Below, in pieces: positions 9,456-18,219 of a stretch of 64,000 bases of DNA. Made by a program: the position numbers and the translations under genes. Within the stretch, counting starts at the first letter, position 1. Each line of letters opens with the position of its first letter. The stretch is from Ga0077555 sp963746315 (GTDB lineage: Bacteria; Pseudomonadota; Alphaproteobacteria; Rhizobiales; Hyphomicrobiaceae), in NCBI GenBank assembly GCA_963746315.1, contig CAVVAR010000004.1:461369-525368 (forward strand), in the 5' to 3' direction. The notes beneath the pieces were generated by a model, which saw nothing but the letters and a program-made list of their open reading frames with translations, ran no database searches and was not told the DNA's origin.

Positions 9456-10352
9456 CTAGCCGCCGATCTTCGGCAGCTCGTAGCTTGCGCCTTTTTCGAC
9501 GATTTCCACCATTCGGGAAATGTCCATGTCGGCCCGCCCCTCGAACATCGCGTGCTTGTAGACGAGACGGGCGGCTTGGCAGACCCACATTGGTACGCCC
9601 AGCTCCTCTCCGAGCTCGACGGCGAGATCGACATCCTTGGCCAGGATGTGCAGCGGGCAGCCGAAATCGAATGTGCGCGGCAGCACGGACTTCGGATAGA
9701 TCAGTGCCGACGCGAGATTGCGGCCCGAGCCAGCATTGATCGCCTGCAGCATCACGTCCGGTCGCACGCCACCCTTGGCACCCATCACCAGGGCCTCTCC
9801 GGCGAGCACCAGCCCGACCGCAAACATGATGTTGTTCGTCAGCTTCAGCACCTGCGCGGCACCCGGCTTGTCACCCGCGACGACGAACGTCGATCCCCAT
9901 TTTGCGACCAGCGGCCTGATGCGCTCGACGAGAGCCGGTTCGCCCGAGACCATGATCGAGAGCGTCCCGGCACGGGCCCCTTCCGGGCCGCCGCTGATCG
10001 GGCAATCGACAAGACCGATACCCCGCGCCGCCAGGGCCGATTCCATCTCCTTCACCAGCGGCACTCCGACGGTACAGGTATTCACCAGTAGCGTCATTGC
10101 CTTGCCTTCGATGAGCCCGCCAGGCCCGAGCACCACGTCGCGCAGGCTCTTCAAGGTCGGCAGCGAGACGAACACGGTCTCGCACGTATCACCCAATTCC
10201 TTCGGCGACGCGGCCCGGCGCGCCTGGCGCTCGAGCAAAGGGCGCAGCGCCGCCTCGTTGATGTCGTAGATCGCCAGAGGGTGGCCCGCGTCGAGAATCT
10301 TGCCGGCCATGGGCTGGCCCATGTTGCCGACGCCGAGATAGCCGATCGTCAT
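9456..10352 (-). CDS. 3-hydroxyisobutyrate dehydrogenase-like NAD(P) oxidoreductase
   Basis: About 298 residues of the beta-hydroxyacid dehydrogenase family. It opens 'MTIGYLGVGNMGQPMAGKIL' (GxGxMG dinucleotide motif), has 'DCPISGGPEGARAGTL' (substrate-binding block) and the catalytic Lys in 'GAAQVLKLTNNIM'. It oxidises or reduces a 3-hydroxy acid or tartronate-semialdehyde type compound. The ATG at 10352, just before the nucleotide fold and behind GGGAA, is preferred over two upstream ATGs that lack a ribosome site. It sits in the same leftward operon as the CoA-transferase and the amidohydrolase. Confidence 0.9.
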   Translation of the reverse strand: MTIGYLGVGNMGQPMAGKILDAGHPLAIYDINEAALRPLLERQARRAASPKELGDTCETVFVSLPTLKSLRDVVLGPGGLIEGKAMTLLVNTCTVGVPLVKEMESALAARGIGLVDCPISGGPEGARAGTLSIMVSGEPALVERIRPLVAKWGSTFVVAGDKPGAAQVLKLTNNIMFAVGLVLAGEALVMGAKGGVRPDVMLQAINAGSGRNLASALIYPKSVLPRTFDFGCPLHILAKDVDLAVELGEELGVPMWVCQAARLVYKHAMFEGRADMDISRMVEIVEKGASYELPKIGG

Positions 10353-10376
10353 CGTTCCCATTCCCATTTTTTTGGA

Positions 10377-11387
10377 CTATCGCAGTCGATAAACCCGCGC
10401 TGCGGTGTCGTGATAGAGCTTCGCCTTCTCAGTCGCCGCATAGCTGGCCGTGATGCGCTTGAAGGCGTTCCAGACGACACCGTAGCTCGAACTGACCTTG
10501 TCGACCGGGAAGTTCGACTCGAACATGCAGCGCTCGCCCCCAAAGAGCTCGATCAGAGTCTCGATGTAGGGCCGGATCGCCGCGGCCATCTCCTCGCTCG
10601 TCGGCGCACGCGGCCGCTCGTGCCAGCCGAAGCCGCAGTACTCCATGCCGAGCCCACCCAGTTTGACGACCACGTTCGGACACTTGGCCATCTCGACCAT
10701 GCTCACGCGCCACGTCGCGAAAATCTCGTCGCGGCGATTGGCGTAAGGCCCGATGCCCGCAATGCCGCCGCAGTGGTTGAGGACCACGGTCAGGCTTGGC
10801 AACGCTCGCGCGAGATCGGTGCATTCGGGGATCTGGGGGAAGCGTGCCGTCAGGTCGAGAACGAGCCCGAGCCGCGCCACTTCAGCGGCGCCTGCACGAT
10901 AGTGCGCATCGAGATACATGCCCGGGCGCGGTGCGCGCGCAATCCTCGGATCGGCGTCCCAGGCACCCGTGCAGCGGATGCCGCGAAAGCGATCCGGCGC
11001 GGCATTCATCTCCGCCTCGAGCACGCGTGCAACGCGAGCGCCCGTCATGAGATCGGCGTAGCCGACGATACCGGCTGCAACGCGTGTCCTCCCATAAAGG
11101 CCGGAGGCGGCCATGGCGGCGATCCCGTTGGCGAATTCCACCTCGCCGACGTATTTCATCTCGTCTGGTCCGTCGGCGCGGAACATGGCGAGGTGCTCGA
11201 TGAAGATCGTCGAGACGACGTTGTGCCCGCTGCCCTCGATGTCGCCCAGGATCTCGTCGAGCAAATAGCGCCGGTCGACGCGGCCTTCCCGGCGATCCCA
11301 CAGGTGATGATGAGGATCACATATCGGCAGATCGGGCTCGAGTGCCGCCTCCTGCACCGTAGCCAGCCAAGCCTCGTTCGTTGCCAT
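10377..11387 (-). CDS. Amidohydrolase family 2 (TIM-barrel metal hydrolase)
   Basis: About 336 residues. 'LPICDPHHHLWDRREGRV' gives the first metal-binding histidines. Further motifs are the central 'IFIEHLAMF', 'GIRCTGAWDADPRIA' and 'LTVVLNHCGGIAGI' (late His), and 'CMFESNFPVDKV' near the end, typical of the family-2 amidohydrolases (2-pyrone-4,6-dicarboxylate lactonase, L-fuconolactonase and decarboxylase relatives). It is likely a lactonase or hydrolase of a ring-cleavage product. I used the ATG at 11387; a TTG five codons upstream is possible. It is the first gene of the leftward set 11387 to 8250. Confidence 0.88.
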   Translation of the reverse strand: MATNEAWLATVQEAALEPDLPICDPHHHLWDRREGRVDRRYLLDEILGDIEGSGHNVVSTIFIEHLAMFRADGPDEMKYVGEVEFANGIAAMAASGLYGRTRVAAGIVGYADLMTGARVARVLEAEMNAAPDRFRGIRCTGAWDADPRIARAPRPGMYLDAHYRAGAAEVARLGLVLDLTARFPQIPECTDLARALPSLTVVLNHCGGIAGIGPYANRRDEIFATWRVSMVEMAKCPNVVVKLGGLGMEYCGFGWHERPRAPTSEEMAAAIRPYIETLIELFGGERCMFESNFPVDKVSSSYGVVWNAFKRITASYAATEKAKLYHDTAARVYRLR

Positions 11388-11452
11388 CGGCTTCTTGTCC
11401 AATTTAAGCTATGCGGAACGTCCTCACGGCCGAATGATTGGGTCAGATTGGG

Positions 11453-12763
11453 TCAGGCCGCCAGCGACTCGGCCCGACCCAGGAACACCTTGTTGGGAAC
11501 ACTGTCCGGTCGAAGCGCCACGCGCTCGTTGGTCAGTGCGAGTGCGACATCGCGCATCCCGGCGCGGATAGCTGCCTCGATCAACATCCATTCCACCAGA
11601 TCGCGCTGTGCTTTGCTGCCACCCATGCGCCAGAGATCTACGCGCGCCGGCAGCAATTTCTCGACCGATCGCCCGTAGGCCCCGCTCTCGAAGGCACGCA
11701 GCGCGTCGAGGACGGGTACGCCGATGGCCTGATACGCCGACGCTTGCGCACCTTCCCGAGTAGCGGCGGCGCGCAGAAGATCATCGAAAGCTGATGAGTT
11801 ATCGGCTCGAAGCAGCGTCATGCCAGCGTGGATGTCATTGAAGACGCTCCCACCTGCTCGCCCCTCCCATAGACCGGCAAGCTTCTTCCAGCGCTCCTTG
11901 CCCACCTCCGCGCCCATCGTTTCGAGACGCCATAGAAGAGCGGTGGCATTGCACAAGCTCGTGCCGACCGGGCGTAGCGTCGGCAGGATCGCAGCATCAT
12001 AGAGCGCCAGCGCCGGCGCGTGCTGACCGAGCTCCAGATGGAACAGCGACTTGTGCCAATGGATGTGGACCTGATTGGTATTCTCCTTTTTGCACCACAG
12101 CGGCTCCCGAGCCGCCATCCAATCGAGTCCTGCTTGTGGGCGGCCGGTCATCTCGAGCACGTGGCTCACGGCATGGTGCGGCCAGTACCCGTAGGGCTCC
12201 AGCTCGGCGGATGCACGCGACACATCCTCGGCCTGCGCGTAGTCGCCCGTCTCCTCGAGCCCGAAGCCATAGAACGACAACAGCATGCCGTAGCCCGGTT
12301 GCGACTTCGACCACAGGGGCAGCGCTCGCGCCGATCGGGCGGCACCAAGGTGAAAGCGCCCCTGAAACCCGTCGAGGCGCAACGCAACCTGATGCGCGAG
12401 GATGTCGTGCGGATAGCTCATCAGATGGCGGTCGAGCAGAGCGACAGCCGAACCCCAGCGACCTGCCACCGCCTCGCCCAAAGATGCGAGATGGGCTCTC
12501 TCGCGCTCACCCAATGGCAAAGCGCTAGCCTCTTCGAGTGCGCCTCGGGCCGCTATAACGGTCGCTGGGTCGTTGGAGAGAGCCTGGATCCACGCTTTGC
12601 CGAGCCGTGCCATGGCGAAGTCGGGCGCTGCCTTTCCGGCCGCGTCGAGAGAGCCTGCCGCATCGCCATAGGCCAGAATAAAGGCGCGGACACCTGCATC
12701 GTAGTGGCCTGCAGCTTCCGCAGTTGCGCCACTCAACGCGTGCCCTTGGGCATCCCTCGGCAT
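11453..12763 (-). CDS. Tetratricopeptide-repeat protein, TTC38-like
   Basis: 436 residues, helical throughout, without signal peptide or membrane span. The central part 'EPYGYWPHHAVSHVLEMTGR' and 'NQVHIHWHKSLFHLELGQ' matches the conserved histidine-rich block of TTC38-like proteins; TPR-like helix pairs surround it. Family members occur beside amidase and transport genes in many soil bacteria but have no settled function. It points left, behind the amidohydrolase (gap about 65 bases), so it may lead that operon. The start is an ATG at 12763 with no strong ribosome site visible. Confidence 0.8.
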   Translation of the reverse strand: MPRDAQGHALSGATAEAAGHYDAGVRAFILAYGDAAGSLDAAGKAAPDFAMARLGKAWIQALSNDPATVIAARGALEEASALPLGERERAHLASLGEAVAGRWGSAVALLDRHLMSYPHDILAHQVALRLDGFQGRFHLGAARSARALPLWSKSQPGYGMLLSFYGFGLEETGDYAQAEDVSRASAELEPYGYWPHHAVSHVLEMTGRPQAGLDWMAAREPLWCKKENTNQVHIHWHKSLFHLELGQHAPALALYDAAILPTLRPVGTSLCNATALLWRLETMGAEVGKERWKKLAGLWEGRAGGSVFNDIHAGMTLLRADNSSAFDDLLRAAATREGAQASAYQAIGVPVLDALRAFESGAYGRSVEKLLPARVDLWRMGGSKAQRDLVEWMLIEAAIRAGMRDVALALTNERVALRPDSVPNKVFLGRAESLAA

Positions 12764-12934
12764 GGCAACCTTCCTTCATCGTTGATGCCGGCCGGTCTTC
12801 CCGTCCAGGCGCTCATCCGTGCTGCATCGTCGATGGTAGGCAGGGTCCCACGCGCTGTGCAATCCGGGCCGCAGAAGGCGCGCTCCACAGCTTCCATGGC
12901 ACACGCGCAATGCGGTGCGGGCCATCCCACCGTC

Positions 12935-13678
12935 CTATCCGTTAGCGGATAGCAATTGCCCATGGCCGGGGATCGGATCATCAATCCCGGCGAGCCGCAA
13001 CACGTGCCAGAGCGTCGCTTGCGTCGATGTGATCACTGGCTTGCCCAGCGCCTGCTCGAGACGATCGATGACCGTGTGCGAGCGCGTGTTCAGGCACGAC
13101 ACAACGAGCGCGTCCGCCGTCGGGTCCATCCCCCTCTTGCCGAGGTCGAACAGCGTGTCGGGGCTCGGCTCGGCGAGCTTGAAGCCGTCGACGATTCCGA
13201 GGAATGCGCCGCCGACGACATCGAATCCAGCCGCCGTGAAGTACGCGTGCTCGGCCTCGTCGACTTTCGCCGGGTAGGGCGAGACGATCGAGATGCGCTT
13301 GGCGCCGACAGCCTTGAGGCCACTGATGATGGCATGCGCGGCCGTAGTCGCTGGAACGTCGTAGCCCTCGGCGATCTCGGCCCTCAAGTGCTCATCATAG
13401 TCGAGCCCCTGCACGATGCTCGAGGCTGTGCAGCCGTACGCCATGACATGCGGGAAGATGCTCGAGAGCTGGCGCAGCGCCGACTTGCCGTCCGTGCGAT
13501 CCATCTCGATCAAGGTCTCGGCGGTGGTCGCCGTCGGGATGTACATGCGCGAGAAATGAACGCTGACGCCCTCCGGCACGACGCGGGCTGCCCAAGGCTC
13601 CATCACCGTGTTGACGCTCGGCACGACAATGCCGATGCGGGCGCGGCGTCCGTCGCCATCCAGATAAGGCGTCGACAT
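12935..13678 (-). CDS. Maleate isomerase / Asp-Glu racemase superfamily enzyme with both catalytic cysteines
   Basis: 247 residues of the arylmalonate decarboxylase/maleate cis-trans isomerase family. The N-terminus 'ARIGIVVPSVNTVMEPW' is characteristic. Two cysteines are found at the expected active-site places: 'MAYGCTASSIV' near residue 81 and 'ALVVSCLNTRSHTVI' near residue 190. Having both favours isomerase or racemase chemistry over the single-Cys decarboxylase. The start has AAGGAG upstream. It is 31 bases downstream of a second family member (13710-14465), in the same direction, so the two are probably co-expressed and might form a mixed complex. Maleate isomerases serve in nicotinate and related ring degradation, but other steps of that route are not seen here. 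Confidence 0.85.
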   Translation of the reverse strand: MSTPYLDGDGRRARIGIVVPSVNTVMEPWAARVVPEGVSVHFSRMYIPTATTAETLIEMDRTDGKSALRQLSSIFPHVMAYGCTASSIVQGLDYDEHLRAEIAEGYDVPATTAAHAIISGLKAVGAKRISIVSPYPAKVDEAEHAYFTAAGFDVVGGAFLGIVDGFKLAEPSPDTLFDLGKRGMDPTADALVVSCLNTRSHTVIDRLEQALGKPVITSTQATLWHVLRLAGIDDPIPGHGQLLSANG

Positions 13679-13709
13679 CCAAAAATCTCCTTCGCAGGGA
13701 CGAGCGCGC

Positions 13710-14465
13710 TCAGAAGCGCGCGAGCAATGAGCCGTAGCCGTAGATTTTGTCGGTGATGCCTGCGGTGCGCAGCGCGTGCCAGTAGGTGGTCGCGTTGATC
13801 TGCAGGACGGGCTTGTCCAGCCAGCGCTCGGCCTCGTCGGACAGCTTACCGAAGGGCAGATTGGCGCCGAACGCGACGAGCGCCTCGACGTCCGGACCGT
13901 CGATCGACTTCACCGCATCGATCATGTCCTTGGCAGTGAGCACCGAGTAGGAAGCGGGGCTCTTGCCGCGCATGTGACAGAAGCGGACGATCTCGTAGCC
14001 GTGGGCGCCGAGCACAGCATTGAGGCGCGGCTCGATGCACGGATAATAGGGTTCCATCACCGCGATGCGCTTCTTGATGCCGTGCGCCTTGAGTCCGGCA
14101 ACGACGGCGTCCGACGAGATGGTAACCGGAATGTCCCAGCCTGCTCTCCGGCGCACCCGACGCTTCAGCTCTTCGCCCCACTCGACCGTTCCGCCCCACA
14201 CCGCAAGGGCGGAGATGCCCAGGATGAACGCATTTGGCTTGGCATCCAGCACCCGGTCGACGGCGTCCTCGAGCGCGCCGTCGATGTCCGCGAGTTGCTT
14301 CTCGAAGTCGGCATCCGTGTTGACGGGATTGTCGGCGATGACCATCCGCGCGATGTGGTTTGTCACACCGGCCGGGCGCATGTCATCGTACTCGGGCTGC
14401 ACAACCGTGTTCGTCGATGGCGTGGTGATCCCGAAGGCCAGCCGCCAAGCCAGATAATCCCGCAT
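13710..14465 (-). CDS. Maleate isomerase/AMDase-fold protein lacking both catalytic cysteines
   Basis: 251 residues of the same fold as its downstream neighbour: 'RLAFGITTPSTNTVVQPEYD' at the front and 'ATTYWHALRTAGITDKI' at the end. At the first active-site position it reads 'FILGISALAVWGG' instead of a GCT-type Cys motif. At the second it reads 'EALVAFGANLPFGKL' with Gly where Cys belongs. I have seen such Cys-less members in other proteobacteria, so this is a subfamily rather than decay. It may be a non-racemising hydrolase, lyase or binding partner. The only other notable Cys is in 'MEPYYPCIEPR'. AAGG lies just before the ATG. Confidence 0.8.
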   Translation of the reverse strand: MRDYLAWRLAFGITTPSTNTVVQPEYDDMRPAGVTNHIARMVIADNPVNTDADFEKQLADIDGALEDAVDRVLDAKPNAFILGISALAVWGGTVEWGEELKRRVRRRAGWDIPVTISSDAVVAGLKAHGIKKRIAVMEPYYPCIEPRLNAVLGAHGYEIVRFCHMRGKSPASYSVLTAKDMIDAVKSIDGPDVEALVAFGANLPFGKLSDEAERWLDKPVLQINATTYWHALRTAGITDKIYGYGSLLARF

Positions 14466-14596
14466 CCTTCATCTCCCGCATCTGCCGGCGCGCGTTCGAG
14501 CTCGTGCACCACTCTCCCTGATCTCGACGGGGATGCTAGTATGGAGACGTAGCGCGCACCAGCGCCCCCTTCCCTTCTCACAGCCACGGAGCACCA

Positions 14597-15061
14597 ATGA
14601 CACCTGAGCAACGACTGGCGCGCCTCGGCGTGACGCTGCCACCTCCGTTCAAGGACGAAGCGAACCGGGTGAGGGCGTTGCGTTCCGGCCAGCACGTCTA
14701 CATGAGCGGACATGGACCGCTTGGACCCGGAAACGTGCCCTATGTCGTCGGCAAGCTCGGACGCGAGCTGACCACGGAGCAGGGCACCGAAGCCGCCCGC
14801 TTGACCGGGCTCTGCTGCCTTTCAACCCTTCGCACCTATTTGGGCGATCTCGATCAGGTCAGCCGCGTCGTACGCGTGCTCGGCTTCATCAATTGCGCGC
14901 CAGGCTACAATACGCCGTCGAACGTGCTCAATGGCTTCTCCGACTTGATGATCGACGTATTCGGCGAGGCCGGCCGTCACACGCGCTCAGCCATCGGAGT
15001 GGCAGAGCTTTACGCCGACATGCCGATCGAGGTGGAAGCCCTATTCGAGATTCGCGGTTGA
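14597..15061 (+). CDS. RidA/YjgF-family imine deaminase-like protein
   Basis: 154 residues with the trimeric RidA fold: 'GQHVYMSGHGPLGPGNVPYV' at the start of the core. The end 'GRHTRSAIGVAELYADMPIE' holds the conserved Arg that binds the carboxylate of enamine/imine substrates. It matches the longer YjgF branch often found in catabolic clusters, where members deaminate imines or hydrolyse amide intermediates. The ATG follows CACGGAGCACCA. It opens a rightward block that continues with the TRAP transporter (gap about 90 bases) and diverges from the maleate-isomerase pair, so a shared control region lies near 14466-14596. Confidence 0.88.
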   Translation: MTPEQRLARLGVTLPPPFKDEANRVRALRSGQHVYMSGHGPLGPGNVPYVVGKLGRELTTEQGTEAARLTGLCCLSTLRTYLGDLDQVSRVVRVLGFINCAPGYNTPSNVLNGFSDLMIDVFGEAGRHTRSAIGVAELYADMPIEVEALFEIRG

Positions 15062-15152
15062 CGGCAGGTGCCGTTCATTGCCATTCCAAGCGCAGAGCCT
15101 ATGCGCCCCGGCCAGTTGCAGGCGCATGCTCGCCTTCAAGGGAGGACGTAAA

Positions 15153-16160
15153 ATGAGACATCTTGCGCGCTGCACCGCCATGCTGGCGGGTCTCGCGGCG
15201 GCTGCGGCGTCGGTGGTTCCGGCAGCAGCCCAGACCAAATGGGATCTTTACGCCTTCACCGGCGTCACGCACCCGATCACGGTGCGCTACAAGATGTTCG
15301 CCGACGAGGTGAAGGCAGCAACGGGCGGCAAGCTCGAGATCGTCGTCCGCCCGGCGGGCGAGCTGCCCTTCCGCGCCACCGAGGTCGTCAAGGCAACGAG
15401 CCTCGGACAGGTGCAGTTGGCCGCGGCCTATCAGGGTTTCATCTCGGGCGAGGTGCCGATCTCCTCGGTCGCCAGCCTGCCGTTCCTCGTTCGCAGCGGC
15501 GAGGAGCTCGAGAAAGTCTACCCGATCATCGCCAAGTACACGGACCCCGCCTTCAAGAAGCAGGGCGTCAAGACCCTGTTCTGGCACACGTGGCCGGTGC
15601 AGAACATCTACGGCAAGGGCAAGCCGATCAAGACGATCGAGGACTTCAAGGGCCGCAAGATCCGCTCCACGGACGGCAAGCAGGCCGCGATGCTGAAGGA
15701 ACTCGGCGCCTCGTCGGTCAACCTGACGACGCCCGAAGTGCCCGTCGCGATGGAGCGCGGCGTCGCCGATGGCTTCCTCACTGCCGGCTTCAACGTGATC
15801 GGCGCCAAGTGGTACGAGTTCACGGAATGGGGCTGGATGGGTGACGTCCACATCGGCGGGCCCGACTATCTCATCATGAACGTCTCCGTCTACGACAAAC
15901 TGCCAGCCGATGTGAAGGCGAAGCTCGACGAGGTGGCAAAGACCTTCGGGCCGAAGATGCGCGCGATGAACCTCGGCGACGAGAAGGGTGCCGTCGAGGA
16001 GCTGAAGACGAAGCACAAGATCGCGCTCTACACGCCTCCGAAAGAGGTCGTCGACGAGCTCACGAACAAAATGAAGCCGTACTGGGAGACGTGGGCCAAG
16101 CAGCAGGGCAAGGACACCGAGGCACTGCTCAAGGAGGTCAGAGCGGCGCTCGGCAAATAG
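15153..16160 (+). CDS. dctP: TRAP transporter substrate-binding protein, DctP family
   Basis: 335 residues. A Sec signal (RHLARCTAMLAGLAAAAASV then AAAQ) exports it to the periplasm. The mature protein has the DctP pattern: 'HPITVRYKMFADEVKAATGG' at the front, 'VASLPFLVRSGEELEKVYPI' and 'WHTWPVQNIYGKGKPI' in the core. A conserved Arg in 'FKGRKIRSTDGKQA' is the expected carboxylate-binding residue. It captures an organic acid and passes it to the DctQM membrane complex encoded just downstream. GGAGGA lies seven bases before the ATG at 15153; an in-frame upstream start would spoil the signal peptide. Confidence 0.93.
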   Translation: MRHLARCTAMLAGLAAAAASVVPAAAQTKWDLYAFTGVTHPITVRYKMFADEVKAATGGKLEIVVRPAGELPFRATEVVKATSLGQVQLAAAYQGFISGEVPISSVASLPFLVRSGEELEKVYPIIAKYTDPAFKKQGVKTLFWHTWPVQNIYGKGKPIKTIEDFKGRKIRSTDGKQAAMLKELGASSVNLTTPEVPVAMERGVADGFLTAGFNVIGAKWYEFTEWGWMGDVHIGGPDYLIMNVSVYDKLPADVKAKLDEVAKTFGPKMRAMNLGDEKGAVEELKTKHKIALYTPPKEVVDELTNKMKPYWETWAKQQGKDTEALLKEVRAALGK

Positions 16161-16277
16161 CCGCGAGCATGCTCTCTACGCGGCGCCAAATGCCCCGTCC
16201 CGCAGCACTCGGCAGCAGGCACGGGAGCAAACGGCGCCGCGTTCGATAGGCCCTGAATATTGACGGAGCTCGCTGGC

Positions 16278-16796
16278 GTGCACTCAGAAGGAAGCTCATC
16301 TACCCCTCCGCCTGAAACAGCGGTCGGCCGCCTCGCCGACAGGATCTCGACCGCCGCCGGCGTGCTCGCAGGCGTGTGCATCGTGGCGATCCTGCTCGTC
16401 GTGTGCACGGAGGTGGTTCTGCGGCAGTTCCGCCAATCACTGCTCGTGACGGACGAAATTGCCGGTTACCTGAATGCTGCCGCAGTGTTTCTGGGGCTGG
16501 CCTACACGCTGAAGAGCGGCGGCTTCATCCGTGTCGAGGTGGTCTACGATGCAATGCCGCCAGCGCTCAAGGCCTTGGCACGTTGGGTGTTCACAACCAT
16601 CGCGACCGTCTTCGTCGGCGTCATCCTCTATTACGCTTTCCTGCACGTCCGCTACGCGTTCAGCCACGACACCCGCGCCGTTTCCGTTCTCGAGACGCCC
16701 GAGTGGATTCCTCAGTCGGTGATGGTGATCGGCCTCTCCGTGCTGATCCTGCAGCTGATCGCCTTCCTCGTCGAGCGCGTCCGCAACGTCCCCTGA
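16278..16796 (+). CDS. dctQ: TRAP transporter small permease, DctQ family
   Basis: About 172 residues with four hydrophobic segments (residues about 30-50, 62-78, 98-120 and 145-165), the topology of DctQ. It has the typical 'EVVLRQFRQSLLVTDEIAGY' block after the first span. It pairs with the large permease to form the sodium-driven importer. The start is uncertain: GTG at 16278 has GGAG nine bases ahead, while TTG at 16260 is also in frame. It follows the binding protein by about 120 bases and precedes DctM by 55 bases on the same strand. Confidence 0.88.
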   Translation: MHSEGSSSTPPPETAVGRLADRISTAAGVLAGVCIVAILLVVCTEVVLRQFRQSLLVTDEIAGYLNAAAVFLGLAYTLKSGGFIRVEVVYDAMPPALKALARWVFTTIATVFVGVILYYAFLHVRYAFSHDTRAVSVLETPEWIPQSVMVIGLSVLILQLIAFLVERVRNVP

Positions 16797-16851
16797 CCCG
16801 TCGCGCCTCCGACCGTTTGCCCTGCCGCCCCTCGCCACGACCGGACCTCTC

Positions 16852-18168
16852 ATGAGCCTCGAGCTGATCATCACCATTCTTGTCGGCAGCCTCGCGTTCA
16901 TGCTGCTGATCGGACAGTGGACGGCTCTCGCACTCGGCTCGGTCGGCGTGCTGATCCTGCTCCTGAGCAAGGGACCGATCGGTCTGCTGGCACTCAGCTC
17001 AGTCATCTGGAACAACTCGGCGAGCTACATCCTGATCGCCGTCCCGATGTTCCTGCTGATGGGAGAGGTGATCCTGCGCAGCGGCGTCAGCACCTACTTC
17101 TATCGCGGCGTGGTCGTTCTGCTCGGTTGGCTGCCGGGCGGCCTCCTTCATGCCAACATCCTGTCCTGCGCCATCTTCTCCGCTGTTTCGGGCTCGAGCG
17201 TCGCCACTGCAGCGACCGTCGGCACGGTTGCCATTCCCGAGATGACGAAGCACAAGTACGAGCCGCGCATGATCTTCGGTTCGCTCGCGGCGGGTGGAAC
17301 GCTCGGTATCCTTATTCCGCCGTCGATCGTCATGGTGCTCTATGGCGCGCTCGTCGAGGAATCAATCGCCAAGCTGTTCATGGCCGGCATCGGACCCGGG
17401 CTCGCCTTGTCGGGCATCTTCATGTTGTACATCGCCATGAGGCTGATGCTGAACCCGCAGCTCGCGCCGCGCCCGGACGTCACCGCCGAAGGCCAAGCAG
17501 GCCCTTCGCGGAGCGACGCCCTTCACGTCTTTCCCGTGCTCGCCCTTCTCGTCTCGGTGCTAGGCAGCATCTACGTCGGCTTCGCCACGCCAACCGAGGC
17601 AGCGGCCGTGGGCGCCGCCGGCTCGATCCTGCTCGCCGCGCTCTACCGCAACCTGACGGTGCCGGTCTTCAATGAAGCCGTCATGTCGACCGTCAAGACG
17701 ACGTGCATGGTGGTTTTCATCATCATCGGCGCCCAGATCCTGTCCACCGCGCTCACCTACTCTGGCGCGAGCCGCACCATTAGCGAATGGGTGCTCGGGC
17801 TCGGATTGTCGAAATGGCAATTCTTCATGGTGCTGGTGGTGGTCTATCTGATGCTCGGCTGCTTCGTAGACGGCATCTCGATGATCTACATGACCTTGCC
17901 GGTGCTCCTGCCGCTCATCAAGTCGTTCGGCTTCGATCTGATCTGGTTCGGCATCGTTCTGACGATCCTGATCGAGCTCGGCCAGATCACGCCACCAGTC
18001 GGCCTCAATCTCTTTACCATCCACGCGATCTCGGGCGGCGCCGCCTTCTCCGAGGTCGTGAAGGGGTCGATCCCCTACGTCATCCTGATGCTGATGATGA
18101 TCTTCATCCTGGCGGTCTTTCCAGAGCTTGCGCTGTGGTTGCCGACGACGATGCGAGGCCCAGGCTGA
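16852..18168 (+). CDS. dctM: TRAP transporter large permease, DctM family
   Basis: 438 residues, almost entirely hydrophobic with about 12 membrane segments, as in DctM. Family landmarks: 'YILIAVPMFLLMGEVILRSG', 'SAVSGSSVATAATVGTVAIP', 'GILIPPSIVMVLYGALVEES' and 'ELGQITPPVGLNLFTIHAIS'. It forms the Na+-coupled channel of the importer with DctQ. It is the last gene of the rightward ridA-dctPQM block; a short gap separates it from the convergent AhpD-like gene. The substrate is likely a small carboxylate handled by the surrounding CoA-dependent enzymes (inference). Confidence 0.94.
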   Translation: MSLELIITILVGSLAFMLLIGQWTALALGSVGVLILLLSKGPIGLLALSSVIWNNSASYILIAVPMFLLMGEVILRSGVSTYFYRGVVVLLGWLPGGLLHANILSCAIFSAVSGSSVATAATVGTVAIPEMTKHKYEPRMIFGSLAAGGTLGILIPPSIVMVLYGALVEESIAKLFMAGIGPGLALSGIFMLYIAMRLMLNPQLAPRPDVTAEGQAGPSRSDALHVFPVLALLVSVLGSIYVGFATPTEAAAVGAAGSILLAALYRNLTVPVFNEAVMSTVKTTCMVVFIIIGAQILSTALTYSGASRTISEWVLGLGLSKWQFFMVLVVVYLMLGCFVDGISMIYMTLPVLLPLIKSFGFDLIWFGIVLTILIELGQITPPVGLNLFTIHAISGGAAFSEVVKGSIPYVILMLMMIFILAVFPELALWLPTTMRGPG

Positions 18169-18219
18169 CGTGGTTGCAGTGTCCGGTGGCGTCATGACGC
18201 CACCTGGCCTGGATGCCGC

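Noticed and set aside
10281..11678. 465-codon plus-strand frame opposite the amidohydrolase
   Set aside because: Antisense shadow; the minus-strand amidohydrolase has all family motifs.
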